From contig NZ_JAGPOX010000013.1 in NCBI RefSeq assembly GCF_019038435.1, positions 32,630 to 96,629 of the forward strand: a DNA stretch of 64,000 nucleotides, read 5' to 3'. Within the stretch, counting starts at the first letter, position 1. Every line of letters begins with the position of its first letter. Both the position numbers and the translations under genes were made by a program. The notes below the pieces were generated by a model that was given only the letters and a program-made list of their open reading frames with translations, had not been told where the DNA came from and did no database searches. This DNA comes from Nocardia alni. GTDB lineage: Bacteria > Actinomycetota > Actinomycetes > Mycobacteriales > Mycobacteriaceae. Of the stretch, positions 9,134 through 16,973 are shown in pieces.

Positions 9134-9147
9134 TATAACGTGTTCCA
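9134..9147. promoter_or_regulatory. KstR-type operator box
   Basis: The 14 bases TATAACGTGTTCCA, read on the plus strand with its leading T at 9134, fit the published KstR consensus TNNAACNNGTTNNA at every fixed position. It lies about 100 bp upstream of the KstD-like gene on the minus strand. KstR is a TetR-family repressor of cholesterol catabolism in mycobacteria and rhodococci. Eight fixed bases can match by chance about once per 65 kb, so the promoter location is what gives it weight. Confidence 0.5.
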
Positions 9148-9200
9148 GTTCTGTCATCGTGCGGTGCCATGATCACGGAGCCATCGGGACGAGAAGGAAA

Positions 9201-9224
9201 CTCGGCAGGAGTTCACCTGCCGAG
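9201..9224 (-). terminator. Rho-independent terminator after the F420-type oxidoreductase
   Basis: A perfect 9-bp stem (CTCGGCAGG/CCTGCCGAG) with a 6-base loop begins 27 bp after the stop codon of the minus-strand gene ending at 9251. On the minus strand the stem is followed by TTTCCTT. Confidence 0.75.
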
Positions 9225-9250
9225 CCGCCTTCCATTGTGTCGCTTGGGGT

Positions 9251-10225
9251 TTACGATCCGGTCAGTCTTGCGACTATGGGTGCGAAGTTCTCGAGTTGCT
9301 TTCGGGGGATTGTGATGTAGCTGATTCCCAGTGTGTCGCGGCGTTGTTCGAGTTGGTCGATGATCTGGTCGACCGAGCCGATGAGGGCGTTCGGATGATT
9401 CAACAGCGTCTCCGGTTGGAGGTCGGGAACTGCCGCGCTCAGCACCGATGCCCATCGCCGTAGCGCGGTGTCGCGGTCGGTTGTGACTTCCAGGCAGTAG
9501 GGTGAGGTCTCCAGTTCCAGTGTGGGGAATCGGTCTCCGGCGGCGTCGCGGACGAGGCGGGCTCGTCGTGCCGTTTCTTGCATTGGCGTGCGGCCGAACT
9601 TGTCGACGGGCGTCCAAGGAGCGTTGGCCAGGCTGACGATGTCGGCTTCCCGGGCTGCCAGGGACAGCACCCGTTTGCGGGATCCGCCGATCATGATCGG
9701 CGGATGTGGGCGCTGCACCGGTGCCGGCAGGCCGGAGTAACCGCTGACCTCGACGTGTCGGCCGTGGTGGTCGATCGGTTCACCGGAGCAGTGGGCTTTG
9801 ATCAGCGCGACCACTTCTTCCAGCTTGGACACCCGCTGCGGTGCTTCCTCGAAAGACAGGCCCATCGCTGTGTATTCGCCGCTGTTGGTGCCCGCACCGA
9901 TACCGAATTCCAGCCGGCCATCGGAGAGCATATCGATGGTGGATGCTTCCTTCGCCAGTGCGGCGGGGACGTGGTAGTCGACGCAGAACACCCGACAGCC
10001 GACCCGCAAGGTGGTGGTCCACGCGGCGGCGGCGGCGATCGCGGCGATCGGGGCGAGGTGCTGGGGTCGTAGCAGGGTGCGATCGCTGACCGGGCCGGGC
10101 CCGATGTAGTGATCGGCGAGAAACAGGGTGGAGTATCCGAGGTCTTCGACCTTGCGGGCGAGGTCACGCCACTGGTCTGCGGAGGTGGCCGTGGTTGTTT
10201 GCACGGCGAAACGGAAGGGCCGCAT
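9251..10225 (-). CDS. LLM-class (luciferase-like) oxidoreductase, probably F420-dependent
   Basis: TIM-barrel enzyme of the bacterial luciferase superfamily. The 324-residue protein has the typical start FRFAVQTTTATSADQWRDLA, the FLADHY strand, SDGRLEFGIGAGTNSGEY for cofactor binding, and PHPPIMIGGSRKRVL. Actinobacterial members of this subgroup use coenzyme F420 rather than FMN; this is family knowledge, not shown here. It starts 9 bp after the SDR stop and is followed by a strong terminator, so it closes a four-gene operon. The ribosome site is weak, suggesting translational coupling to the SDR. Confidence 0.85.
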   Translation of the reverse strand: MRPFRFAVQTTTATSADQWRDLARKVEDLGYSTLFLADHYIGPGPVSDRTLLRPQHLAPIAAIAAAAAWTTTLRVGCRVFCVDYHVPAALAKEASTIDMLSDGRLEFGIGAGTNSGEYTAMGLSFEEAPQRVSKLEEVVALIKAHCSGEPIDHHGRHVEVSGYSGLPAPVQRPHPPIMIGGSRKRVLSLAAREADIVSLANAPWTPVDKFGRTPMQETARRARLVRDAAGDRFPTLELETSPYCLEVTTDRDTALRRWASVLSAAVPDLQPETLLNHPNALIGSVDQIIDQLEQRRDTLGISYITIPRKQLENFAPIVARLTGS

Positions 10226-10234
10226 TCGGGTCGC

Positions 10235-10981
10235 CTAGGGGCAGACGTAGCCGCCGTCGACCGGCAGCGCGATGCCGGTGACGAACGACGAGTCGTCGCA
10301 GGCGAGGAACAGTGCGGCCGTTGCCAGTTCGCTGGACAGTCCCCAGCGGGCCATGGGCGCCGGGGGACGGTACCCCTCGGTGGGCGGGAGCGGATTTTCC
10401 CTCGACCCCGGCACCAGGCCGGTCCAGGTCATACCAGGGCACAGTGCGTTGATCCGAATGCCCTGTTGGGCGAAATCGAGTGCGGCCGCCTTGGTCATCT
10501 GGATGACACCCCCCTTGGACGCCCCGTAGATCGCGTTCTTCTCCCAGCCGACCAGCCCGGCCGCCGAGGATGTGTTGATGACCGAACCGCCGCCCGTGCG
10601 GAGCATCGCGGTGATCCCGTACTTCATGCCGAGGAACACACTCTTGAGGTTGACCGCGAGAACACGGTCGTAGTCTTCCTCGGTTTGCTCGGTGATGAGT
10701 TTCTTCGGGCCGCCGAATCCGGCGTTGTTGAACAGGATGTCCAGTCGGCCGAAATTGTCTTCGGCGGCGGCGATGATCCGCTGTACATCGGCGGATACGC
10801 TGACGTCGGCATGCACCGCTGCCGCGGCGGCGCCGATGGCTGCCGCGGCGTCCTTCTCCTCGCCGCTGATGTCCGCGCAGACGACCTTCGCGCCTTCTTG
10901 GGCGAACAGTTCGGCACTCGCGCGACCGATTCCGGACCCCGCTCCGGTGATGACCGCGACCTTGCCAGCCAACCGTCCCAT
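10235..10981 (-). CDS. Short-chain dehydrogenase/reductase
   Basis: A 248-residue classical SDR: TGAGSGIG at residues 12-19, NNAG, and the S..YxxxK set in TSSAAGL/IYGASKGG. The CADIS acidic residue after strand 2 favours NAD(H). The ATG at 10981 is chosen because CGGAG lies 8 bases upstream; a GTG at 10990 is the alternative. It lies 60 bp after the SnoaL gene and 9 bp before the F420-type oxidoreductase. It probably oxidises or reduces an alcohol/ketone intermediate; the exact substrate cannot be told. Confidence 0.9.
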   Translation of the reverse strand: MGRLAGKVAVITGAGSGIGRASAELFAQEGAKVVCADISGEEKDAAAAIGAAAAAVHADVSVSADVQRIIAAAEDNFGRLDILFNNAGFGGPKKLITEQTEEDYDRVLAVNLKSVFLGMKYGITAMLRTGGGSVINTSSAAGLVGWEKNAIYGASKGGVIQMTKAAALDFAQQGIRINALCPGMTWTGLVPGSRENPLPPTEGYRPPAPMARWGLSSELATAALFLACDDSSFVTGIALPVDGGYVCP

Positions 10982-11041
10982 GTTCTTCACTCCGTTACTT
11001 GTCGGTCGTAGGGATTGATCTGTCGTGACGAAGCCCCACCC

Positions 11042-11602
11042 TCACCAGCGGGTGGGTTCTCCGCTGTCGAGTCGCAGGGGGCGCAGATACGACAGATCGT
11101 CCCGGTCGCGCGTGCCGTGGTAGTAGCCCTGGCTGGTGAAGTATTCGGAGTGCAGTGCGGACGCGTCCGCGGTGAACATCAGTTCGACCGTCGAACGCCG
11201 CACGACGATTCGCCATTGTCCGTCGCGTTTCTCCAGCCGGTCGATATACCGGCCGCCGATCACCTGCGCTGTCTTGCGGTCCCGGCCGAGCATCATGCCC
11301 AGGGAGTAGCTTTCGCAGTGGGCGACGTTCCCGTCGATCTCACAGCTGTGTGTGGTGATGTTGTGCAGATGGTTCGCGGTCGTCGCCGCGTGGGTGTGGT
11401 TTGCCCATTCGCCGTAGGCGGGGCCGGTGTTGACGGCATCGCCGTGCTCGTCGAGGCCGTCGGCATGGTAAGCGCTCGAGATCATCTCGGCGTCGTGCCG
11501 ATCGCAGCCGCGAGCATGGCGTGCGATGCAGTCGAGGATCGCGGTGCGGTCCATCAGGTATTGGACATCGCGCTGCAACCGCTGCAGGTCTGGATCAATC
11601 AC
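11042..11602 (-). CDS. SnoaL-like (NTF2-fold) protein
   Basis: The 186-residue protein has the alpha+beta cone fold pattern of the SnoaL_4 group: N-terminal helices (LQRDVQYLMDRTAILDCIARHARG), the Y-H-x-D-G segment (SAYHADGLDEHGD), and the strand pair HCESYSLGMMLGR / RYIDRLEKRDGQWRI. Relatives include dehydratases and ring-opening or isomerase enzymes in actinobacterial steroid and aromatic pathways. The start is the GTG at 11602, with AGGAGG 7 bases before it, overlapping the stop of the TauD-like fragment (GTGA). Family is well supported; reaction is not. Confidence 0.8.
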   Translation of the reverse strand: MIDPDLQRLQRDVQYLMDRTAILDCIARHARGCDRHDAEMISSAYHADGLDEHGDAVNTGPAYGEWANHTHAATTANHLHNITTHSCEIDGNVAHCESYSLGMMLGRDRKTAQVIGGRYIDRLEKRDGQWRIVVRRSTVELMFTADASALHSEYFTSQGYYHGTRDRDDLSYLRPLRLDSGEPTRW

Positions 11603-11829
11603 GCCACGACCTCCTGTCCGACCAGCGTGGTGTGGTGCATCAAGCGGCGGGAGGTGGGCTCGAAACCGAGTTGACGGCTGAACGCCACCAGGCTGTCGTC
11701 ATCGATGTCGGCGCCTCGGAAGACCACGACGCCGTAGCGGTCCAATGCGGCTCGAATGTCTTCGGCGACACCGTCTTCCAGGAACTGGGAGCCTGCCGGC
11801 CCCGTGTATTCGACCCCTATCTCGGTCAT
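11599..11829 (-). CDS. Truncated TauD/TfdA-dioxygenase-like protein (N-terminal part only)
   Basis: Only 76 residues. The stretch AALDRYGVVVFRGADI followed by DSLVAFSRQLG is typical of the N-terminal region of TauD/TfdA Fe(II)/2-oxoglutarate dioxygenases, which are normally about 270-300 residues. The HxD...H iron-binding residues and the oxoglutarate arginine are absent, so it cannot be an active dioxygenase alone. The frame is intact, starts at ATG 11829 with GAGG upstream, and its stop overlaps the SnoaL start, so the operon keeps it translated. It may be a decayed gene whose ribosome site still drives SnoaL, or a small binding protein; the first seems likelier. Confidence 0.55.
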   Translation of the reverse strand: MTEIGVEYTGPAGSQFLEDGVAEDIRAALDRYGVVVFRGADIDDDSLVAFSRQLGFEPTSRRLMHHTTLVGQEVVA

Positions 11830-11903
11830 GGAACCTCCTCTTATCTTTGGTGCCAACAACAAGAATGAAACTATCATGCACGATTACGGACTACCTGAAA
11901 ACG

Positions 11904-11916
11904 AGAATGATATTCT
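11904..11916. promoter_or_regulatory. Short palindrome in the divergent promoter region
   Basis: AGAAT-GAT-ATTCT is a perfect 5-bp inverted repeat with a 3-base centre. It lies in the A/T-rich divergent region between the minus unit starting at 11829 and the SMP-30 gene starting at 12015, so it could act as an operator for either. No regulator is assigned. Confidence 0.35.
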
Positions 11917-12014
11917 TTCACCGCTGGACGGCTGGTCCGGGCATGTTTTGTCAACTGATCCGACGCTGTCGCCGGGACCGATCGGGTCGTGATGTGGAAG
12001 GTGAAACCGCTGTG

Positions 12015-12932
12015 ATGGACCTGCGTGTGGTGACGGAGTCGAGGATGACCATGGGCGAGGCCCCGGTCTGGGACGTCGATCGGCAACGGCTGTACTGGAT
12101 CGACGTGTTCGGCGCTGCGGTGTGGCAGTGCTCGCTCGACGGGAAGGGCTTGCGGCACACGAAGTTTCCCGCCACTGCGATCGCTTCTCTTGCCCTGCGG
12201 CAAGACGGCGGGGCGATCGTCACCGCCGGCGGCAAGGTATCGCTGTTCGACCTGGACTCCGGCGAGACGGAGTTGATCTTCGATGCGGACCTGGGCGAGG
12301 GCTACGGCTTCAACGACGGCACCGTCGATCGGCAGGGCCGGTTCGTCACCGGCATGGCCGACGGTGCGTTGATCCGAGCCCTCGCCTCCGGGGACCGCGG
12401 TGAGTTGCGGCCCGCGGGCAAGATCTATCGCATCGACCACGATCTCAGCGTCCACACCATCGGCGACCCGATCGGGGTCACCAACGGCCCGGCCTTCGAC
12501 CGCGACGGTACGACGTTCTTTTGTAACGACAGTGCTCTGCGGTGCGTCTACGCCTGGAACTACGACCCTGCGACCGGCGAGGCCACCGATCGCAGAGTGG
12601 TGACACGATTCGACGACGGCGAGGCCATCCCGGACGGCACCGCCGTCGATGACGAGGGCTACCTGTGGATAGCCGCCTATCACGGTGGCGAGGTTCGCAG
12701 ATATGCGCCCGACGGGTCGCTCGACCGCCGCGTTCCCCTACCGGTGTCCAGTCCTACCAGCCTCGCTTTCGCCGGTTCGGAACTCGACGTTCTCGTAGTG
12801 ACCTCCCGTGGTGTCGCGGCGGAGGGAAGGGGTCTGGTTCCCAGTGCCGCCTCCACGCGGCAGGCCGACGGGCTGGTGCTGTCCGTTCATGGACTCGGTG
12901 TCCGTGGTCTGCCGGAAACGAAATTCGGCTGA
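12015..12932 (+). CDS. SMP-30/gluconolactonase/LRE family lactonase
   Basis: Six-bladed beta-propeller lactonase of 305 residues. The divalent-metal ligands of the family are all visible: E15 in MGEAPVWD, N157 in GVTNGPAFD and D212 in PDGTAVDDEG, with N100 in GFNDGTVD near the active site. It opens lactones to hydroxy acids. ATG 12015 is chosen since MGEAP then lies at the usual distance from the N-terminus; a GTG sits directly before it. It is the first plus-strand gene after the divergent promoter and is followed by 375 bp without a gene. In this setting it may open a lactone formed by Baeyer-Villiger-like or P450 oxidation; that is inference. Confidence 0.9.
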   Translation: MDLRVVTESRMTMGEAPVWDVDRQRLYWIDVFGAAVWQCSLDGKGLRHTKFPATAIASLALRQDGGAIVTAGGKVSLFDLDSGETELIFDADLGEGYGFNDGTVDRQGRFVTGMADGALIRALASGDRGELRPAGKIYRIDHDLSVHTIGDPIGVTNGPAFDRDGTTFFCNDSALRCVYAWNYDPATGEATDRRVVTRFDDGEAIPDGTAVDDEGYLWIAAYHGGEVRRYAPDGSLDRRVPLPVSSPTSLAFAGSELDVLVVTSRGVAAEGRGLVPSAASTRQADGLVLSVHGLGVRGLPETKFG

Positions 12933-13307
12933 CTTCCGCCGGGTGCGCATGCGAACTGGTCGACATCGTCACCGACCTCGGGACCGCCGAAGCCGCTCCG
13001 ACTGATCGCTCTCACGAGAGGCAATAATGCCTCGGCTCGATCGGAGGACGTTGGGCGATCGACCAATATTTCACCTGCGCGTCCGCATCCACCGGGACAT
13101 CACCACATGATCGAGCTTGACGCGGACTTCGTGTCGATGCTAATTATGAGACGGACTTAATATTGGGCGTTCGACTAACAAGCACTGCGACTGACAGCTC
13201 CGGCCGCAGCGCGAGCGAACCGAGGCCCTTCGGACGATCCGGCGTCATACCCACTACTGAACGCCGTTCGTCCCCCTTGCGCCCATCGATGACCGAAGGA
13301 AGCCGAA
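12933..13307. other. 375-bp intergenic stretch
   Basis: No gene is supported here. It holds a perfect 6-bp hairpin with a 4-base loop at 13018-13033 (GAGGCA/TGCCTC), which may end the SMP-30 transcript although no T-run follows. Two A/T-rich patches (CCAATATTTCA near 13062 and GACTTAATATTGGG near 13155) are the likely promoter for the operon starting at 13308. Confidence 0.5.
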
Positions 13308-14795
13308 ATGTCATCCACGGAACAGGAATCGACCGACGCTCGCGCGGACGCGCCGGCCGGTGGCCGGCTGCTCATCGGCGGGCAGTTGATCGAGGCCGAA
13401 CGCACCTTCCCGTCGCTGAACCCCGCGACCGGCGACGTGTTCGGGTACGCCCCGGACGCGACCGTTGCCCAGGCCGAGGCGGCTGTCGCCGCCGCGCGCC
13501 ATGCTTTCGACACGACCGACTGGGCCACGAATGTGGCGCTGCGGGAACGATGCCTCGACCAGTTCCATCAGGCGCTGCGCGATCATGTCGAAGAACTGCG
13601 CGAGCTGTCGATCGCCGAGGTGGGTTCGACTGTGTCGCTGACGCGGGCCGGGCAACTCGAGGCTCCGATCGAGATCGTCCGGTACTACGCCGATCTGCTG
13701 AAGACCTACGAGTTCACCGAGAATTTCGGCTCGGTCGAGTATCTGGGGCAGCAGCATCGCCGCTGGGTGGAGAAGGAGGCGACCGGCGTGGTCGCCGCGA
13801 TCGTGGCCTACAACTATCCGAACCAGCTGGCACTGGCCAAACTGGCCCCGGCCCTGGCGGCCGGATGCACGGTCGTGCTCAAGGCCGCGCCGGACACCCC
13901 GCTGACGACGCTGGCCCTCGGCGAGCTGATCGCCCGATACACCGACATCCCCGCCGGGGTGGTGAACGTCCTGTCCTCGTCGGAGGTCGCCGTCGGCGAG
14001 CTGTTGACCACGCACCCGGATGTCGATGCCATCACGTTCACCGGTTCGACGGCGGTGGGCCGCACGATCATGACCGCGGCCGCCGGCTCGCTGAAGCGGG
14101 TGTTCCTGGAGCTGGGCGGCAAATCGGCGGCGATCGTGCTCGACGACGCGGACTACGCGTCGATCGGTCCCTACGCGGCCTTCGGCATCACGATTCACGC
14201 GGGACAGGGCTGCGCCCTCAACTCGCGGCTCCTGGTTCCGCGCAAGGACCACGACGAGATCGTGGCGGCCGTCGCGGCGAGCTTCGCGCGTGTCCGGTAC
14301 GGAGATCCGCGCGACCGCAAGACGTACATGGGACCACTGATCAGCGAACGGCAGCGCGACAAGGTGCACGGCCTGGTGCAGCGGGCGGTGGCGGCCGGCG
14401 CCACGCTGGTGACCGGCGGCGCGAAGGTGGATCCGGGCTTCTTCTATCAGCCGACCCTGCTGGCCGGGGTGGACCCGGACAGCGAGATCGCGCAGGAGGA
14501 AGTGTTCGGACCGGTCCTCGCGGTGATCCCGTACGACGATGACGACGACGCGGTGCGCATCGCCAACCACTCCGTGTACGGACTGTCGGGTGCGGTGTTC
14601 AGCGCCGACGAGCAGCGTGCGCTGACCGTGGCACGCCGGATCCGGACCGGCACCTTCAGCGTCAACGGCGGCAACTACTTCCACCCCGACGTCCCCTTCG
14701 GCGGTTACAAGCAGTCCGGCATCGGCAGGGAGATGGGCGCCGCGGGCTTGGAGGAGTTCCTGGAGCGCAAGACCCTCGCCTCGGTACTCGGGTAG
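13308..14795 (+). CDS. Aldehyde dehydrogenase
   Basis: A 495-residue member of the NAD(P)-dependent aldehyde dehydrogenase superfamily with N169 (AYNYPN), general base E268 (LELGGKS) and nucleophile C302 (GQGCAL). The ATG at 13308 follows GAAGGAAG at proper spacing. It begins the plus-strand operon and lies 52 bp before the beta-diketone hydrolase. The extra charged N-terminal 20 residues are not part of the fold. It likely oxidises an aldehyde made by ring or side-chain cleavage in the same pathway; the substrate is unknown. Confidence 0.92.
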   Translation: MSSTEQESTDARADAPAGGRLLIGGQLIEAERTFPSLNPATGDVFGYAPDATVAQAEAAVAAARHAFDTTDWATNVALRERCLDQFHQALRDHVEELRELSIAEVGSTVSLTRAGQLEAPIEIVRYYADLLKTYEFTENFGSVEYLGQQHRRWVEKEATGVVAAIVAYNYPNQLALAKLAPALAAGCTVVLKAAPDTPLTTLALGELIARYTDIPAGVVNVLSSSEVAVGELLTTHPDVDAITFTGSTAVGRTIMTAAAGSLKRVFLELGGKSAAIVLDDADYASIGPYAAFGITIHAGQGCALNSRLLVPRKDHDEIVAAVAASFARVRYGDPRDRKTYMGPLISERQRDKVHGLVQRAVAAGATLVTGGAKVDPGFFYQPTLLAGVDPDSEIAQEEVFGPVLAVIPYDDDDDAVRIANHSVYGLSGAVFSADEQRALTVARRIRTGTFSVNGGNYFHPDVPFGGYKQSGIGREMGAAGLEEFLERKTLASVLG

Positions 14796-14847
14796 TCGGT
14801 CGTCGGGGTGGAAACACTGTGCGACAGAGGGATACGAAAGGAACGAC

Positions 14848-15729
14848 ATGGTCAAACGGACACGGTACAGCGAGTACAAGGATCGCTACGCCAACTACCG
14901 CTTCGAACTCGACGCGGACGGCATCCTGCTCATGCAGTGCCACACCGACGGCGGATCCCTGATCTGGGACTGGAAGTCGCACGACGGTATGGCCGATGCC
15001 TTCGCCGACGTCGCCGGCGACCGTGAGATCAAAGTGCTGATCCACACCGGCACCGGGGAGAACTACAACGCCGACTGGGGTTACATGCCCGACGGTTCGC
15101 TCATCGATCCGCCGATCTACCAGGCCATGCCCGGTGATCGCGGACTGTGGAAGCTGGACGAGAAGGCCTGGTACAACCGGAATCTCATGTTCAACGTGCT
15201 GAACGTGGACGTGCCGATGATCAGCGCGGTGAACGGGCCCTGCAATATCCACTCCGAGGTCCCGTTGATGGGCGATATCGTGCTCGCCTCGGAAGACGCG
15301 TGGTTCCAGGATGTTTCGCACTTCCCGCGAGGTCAGGTGCCCGGTGACGGGCAACATGTGATCTGGAACTTCCTGGTGGGCCACAACCGCGGCCGCTATC
15401 TGCTGCTGACCGGCAAGAAGCTCTCCGCCCAGGAGGCGTTGGACTGGGGTGCGGTCGCCGAGGTGCTGCCGAAGGACCAATTGCTGGATCGGGCCTGGGA
15501 ACTGGCCCGGGATCTGGTGAAGCGACCGCCGTTGACGCTGCGCTACACCCGCCAGCTGTTCACCCACCAACTCAAGCGGGCCTTCCTGGATCAGATGGGC
15601 CAGGGCATCGGCTTCGAGACCTACGCCCAGCGCGCGTTCTTCCCGGCCGGCGGCCGGATGGAGCCGCTGGACCGGGCCTGGGACGACAAGCCGTGGAGCG
15701 GCGAGGCAGAACCGCACCCGCAGGATTAG
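14848..15729 (+). CDS. 6-oxocamphor-hydrolase-type beta-diketone hydrolase (crotonase superfamily)
   Basis: Crotonase-fold enzyme of 293 residues predicted to cut a C-C bond of a cyclic beta-diketone by a retro-Claisen reaction, opening the ring to a keto acid. The four catalytic residues known in Rhodococcus 6-oxocamphor hydrolase (H122, H145, D154, E244) are all present here as H135 (NIHSE), H158 (SHFPRG), D167 (PGDGQH) and E257 (GFETY), with identical spacings of 23, 9 and 90. The blocks MGDIVLASE and GRYLLLTGK match as well. There is no CoA-pathway glutamate pair of enoyl-CoA hydratases. It lies between the aldehyde dehydrogenase and a CoA-transferase. The true diketone may be camphor-like, steroid-derived or other. 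Confidence 0.85.
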   Translation: MVKRTRYSEYKDRYANYRFELDADGILLMQCHTDGGSLIWDWKSHDGMADAFADVAGDREIKVLIHTGTGENYNADWGYMPDGSLIDPPIYQAMPGDRGLWKLDEKAWYNRNLMFNVLNVDVPMISAVNGPCNIHSEVPLMGDIVLASEDAWFQDVSHFPRGQVPGDGQHVIWNFLVGHNRGRYLLLTGKKLSAQEALDWGAVAEVLPKDQLLDRAWELARDLVKRPPLTLRYTRQLFTHQLKRAFLDQMGQGIGFETYAQRAFFPAGGRMEPLDRAWDDKPWSGEAEPHPQD

Positions 15730-15758
15730 CGAGATACACAGCGCCGGAAGGTTTCCCC

Positions 15759-16949
15759 ATGCACGCTCTGGACGGGGTCCGGGTTCTGGACCTGGGCACC
15801 TATATCGCCGGACCGTTCTGCGCGACGGTGCTCGGCGAGTTCGGCGCCGAGGTGATCAAGGTCGAACGCCCCGGTGCCGGTGATCATCTGCGCCGGTTCG
15901 GCACGGAGACCGACTGCGGCGATACCCTCGTCTGGCTGAGCGAGGCCCGCAACAAGCGGTCGGTGACGTTGAACCTCGCTGACGAGCGCGGCCGGAAACT
16001 CTTGCGGGAGTTGATCGCCGAGACCGATGTGGTGATCGAGAACTTCCGCCCCGGGGTGATGGAACGCTGGGAGCTGGGCTTCCCGGAGATCCAGGCCATC
16101 AACCCGCGCACGATCCTGCTGCGCGTCTCCGCCTACGGCCAGACCGGTCCGGAGTCAGACCAGCCCGGATTCGCCCGGATCGCGCACGCGTTCGCGGGGC
16201 TGGCCTACCTGGCCGGCGACCCGCAGGGCCCGCCGGTGACACCGGGGTCCACCTCACTGGCGGACTATATGACCGGGTTGTACGGGGTGATCGGTGTACT
16301 GCTGGCGCTTCGGTCGCGCTCCGAGACCGGCCGCGGTCAGTGCATCGATCTGGCTCTGTACGAGACCGTCTTTCGCGTCCTCGACGAGCTGGCGCCGGCG
16401 TTCCAGCAGTTCGGCTTCGTGCGGGAGCGGATGGGCGCGGACACCGTGAACGTGGTGCCGCACAGTCACTATCGCACCGCCGACGACCGCTGGATCGCGA
16501 TCGCCTGCTCGAACGACGAGATGTTCGCGCGGCTGGCGAAGGCGATGGGCTCACCGAATCTGGCCGACGCGGATCGGTTCGGGCCCAAGGCTTCCCGGCT
16601 GGCCGCCCGGGACGAGGTCAATACCATCGTGACCGATTGGGTGGGCGGCTTGCCGCGGGAGGAGGTGCTGGCCCGTTGCCGGGCCGCCGAAGTGCCCGCG
16701 GGACCGTTGAATTCGATCGCCGATATCTTCACCGATCGGCAATTCGCCCACCGCGGCACCATCACCCATGCCGACTCCCGCATCGGGCCGCTGGCGGTAC
16801 CGGGCGTGATTCCGGCGCTCTCGGACACCCCCGGCGAGATCCGATGGCTGGGACCGGCTCTCGGGGCCGACACCGACGCTGTGCTGCGAGAGCTGCTGCA
16901 CCGCGACCTCGACGAAATCACTCGGCTGCGCAGCGATGGCGTGGTCTGA
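15759..16949 (+). CDS. Family III CoA-transferase homologue lacking the usual catalytic aspartate
   Basis: CaiB/BaiF fold protein of 396 residues: LDGVRVLDLGTYIAGPF, EFGAEVIKVERPG, NKRSVTLNL and SAYGQTGP are all typical. The segment that normally reads GYDxxxQAxxG reads GFARIAHAFAG, so the acyl-anhydride aspartate is Ala139. A recognised subgroup shares this GFARIAHAF form, so it may use a different mechanism or bind CoA esters without transfer. The ATG at 15759 has GGAAGG upstream; in-frame starts further up overlap the diketone hydrolase. Next to the hydrolase, it is placed to activate the ring-opened keto acid. Confidence 0.85.
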   Translation: MHALDGVRVLDLGTYIAGPFCATVLGEFGAEVIKVERPGAGDHLRRFGTETDCGDTLVWLSEARNKRSVTLNLADERGRKLLRELIAETDVVIENFRPGVMERWELGFPEIQAINPRTILLRVSAYGQTGPESDQPGFARIAHAFAGLAYLAGDPQGPPVTPGSTSLADYMTGLYGVIGVLLALRSRSETGRGQCIDLALYETVFRVLDELAPAFQQFGFVRERMGADTVNVVPHSHYRTADDRWIAIACSNDEMFARLAKAMGSPNLADADRFGPKASRLAARDEVNTIVTDWVGGLPREEVLARCRAAEVPAGPLNSIADIFTDRQFAHRGTITHADSRIGPLAVPGVIPALSDTPGEIRWLGPALGADTDAVLRELLHRDLDEITRLRSDGVV

Positions 16950-16973
16950 CATACCCAGCAAGAAAGGTTCACC

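Noticed and set aside
13018..13033. Rho-independent terminator for the SMP-30 gene
   Set aside because: The hairpin has only 6 bp and no T-run, so it is described as part of the intergenic stretch rather than called a terminator.
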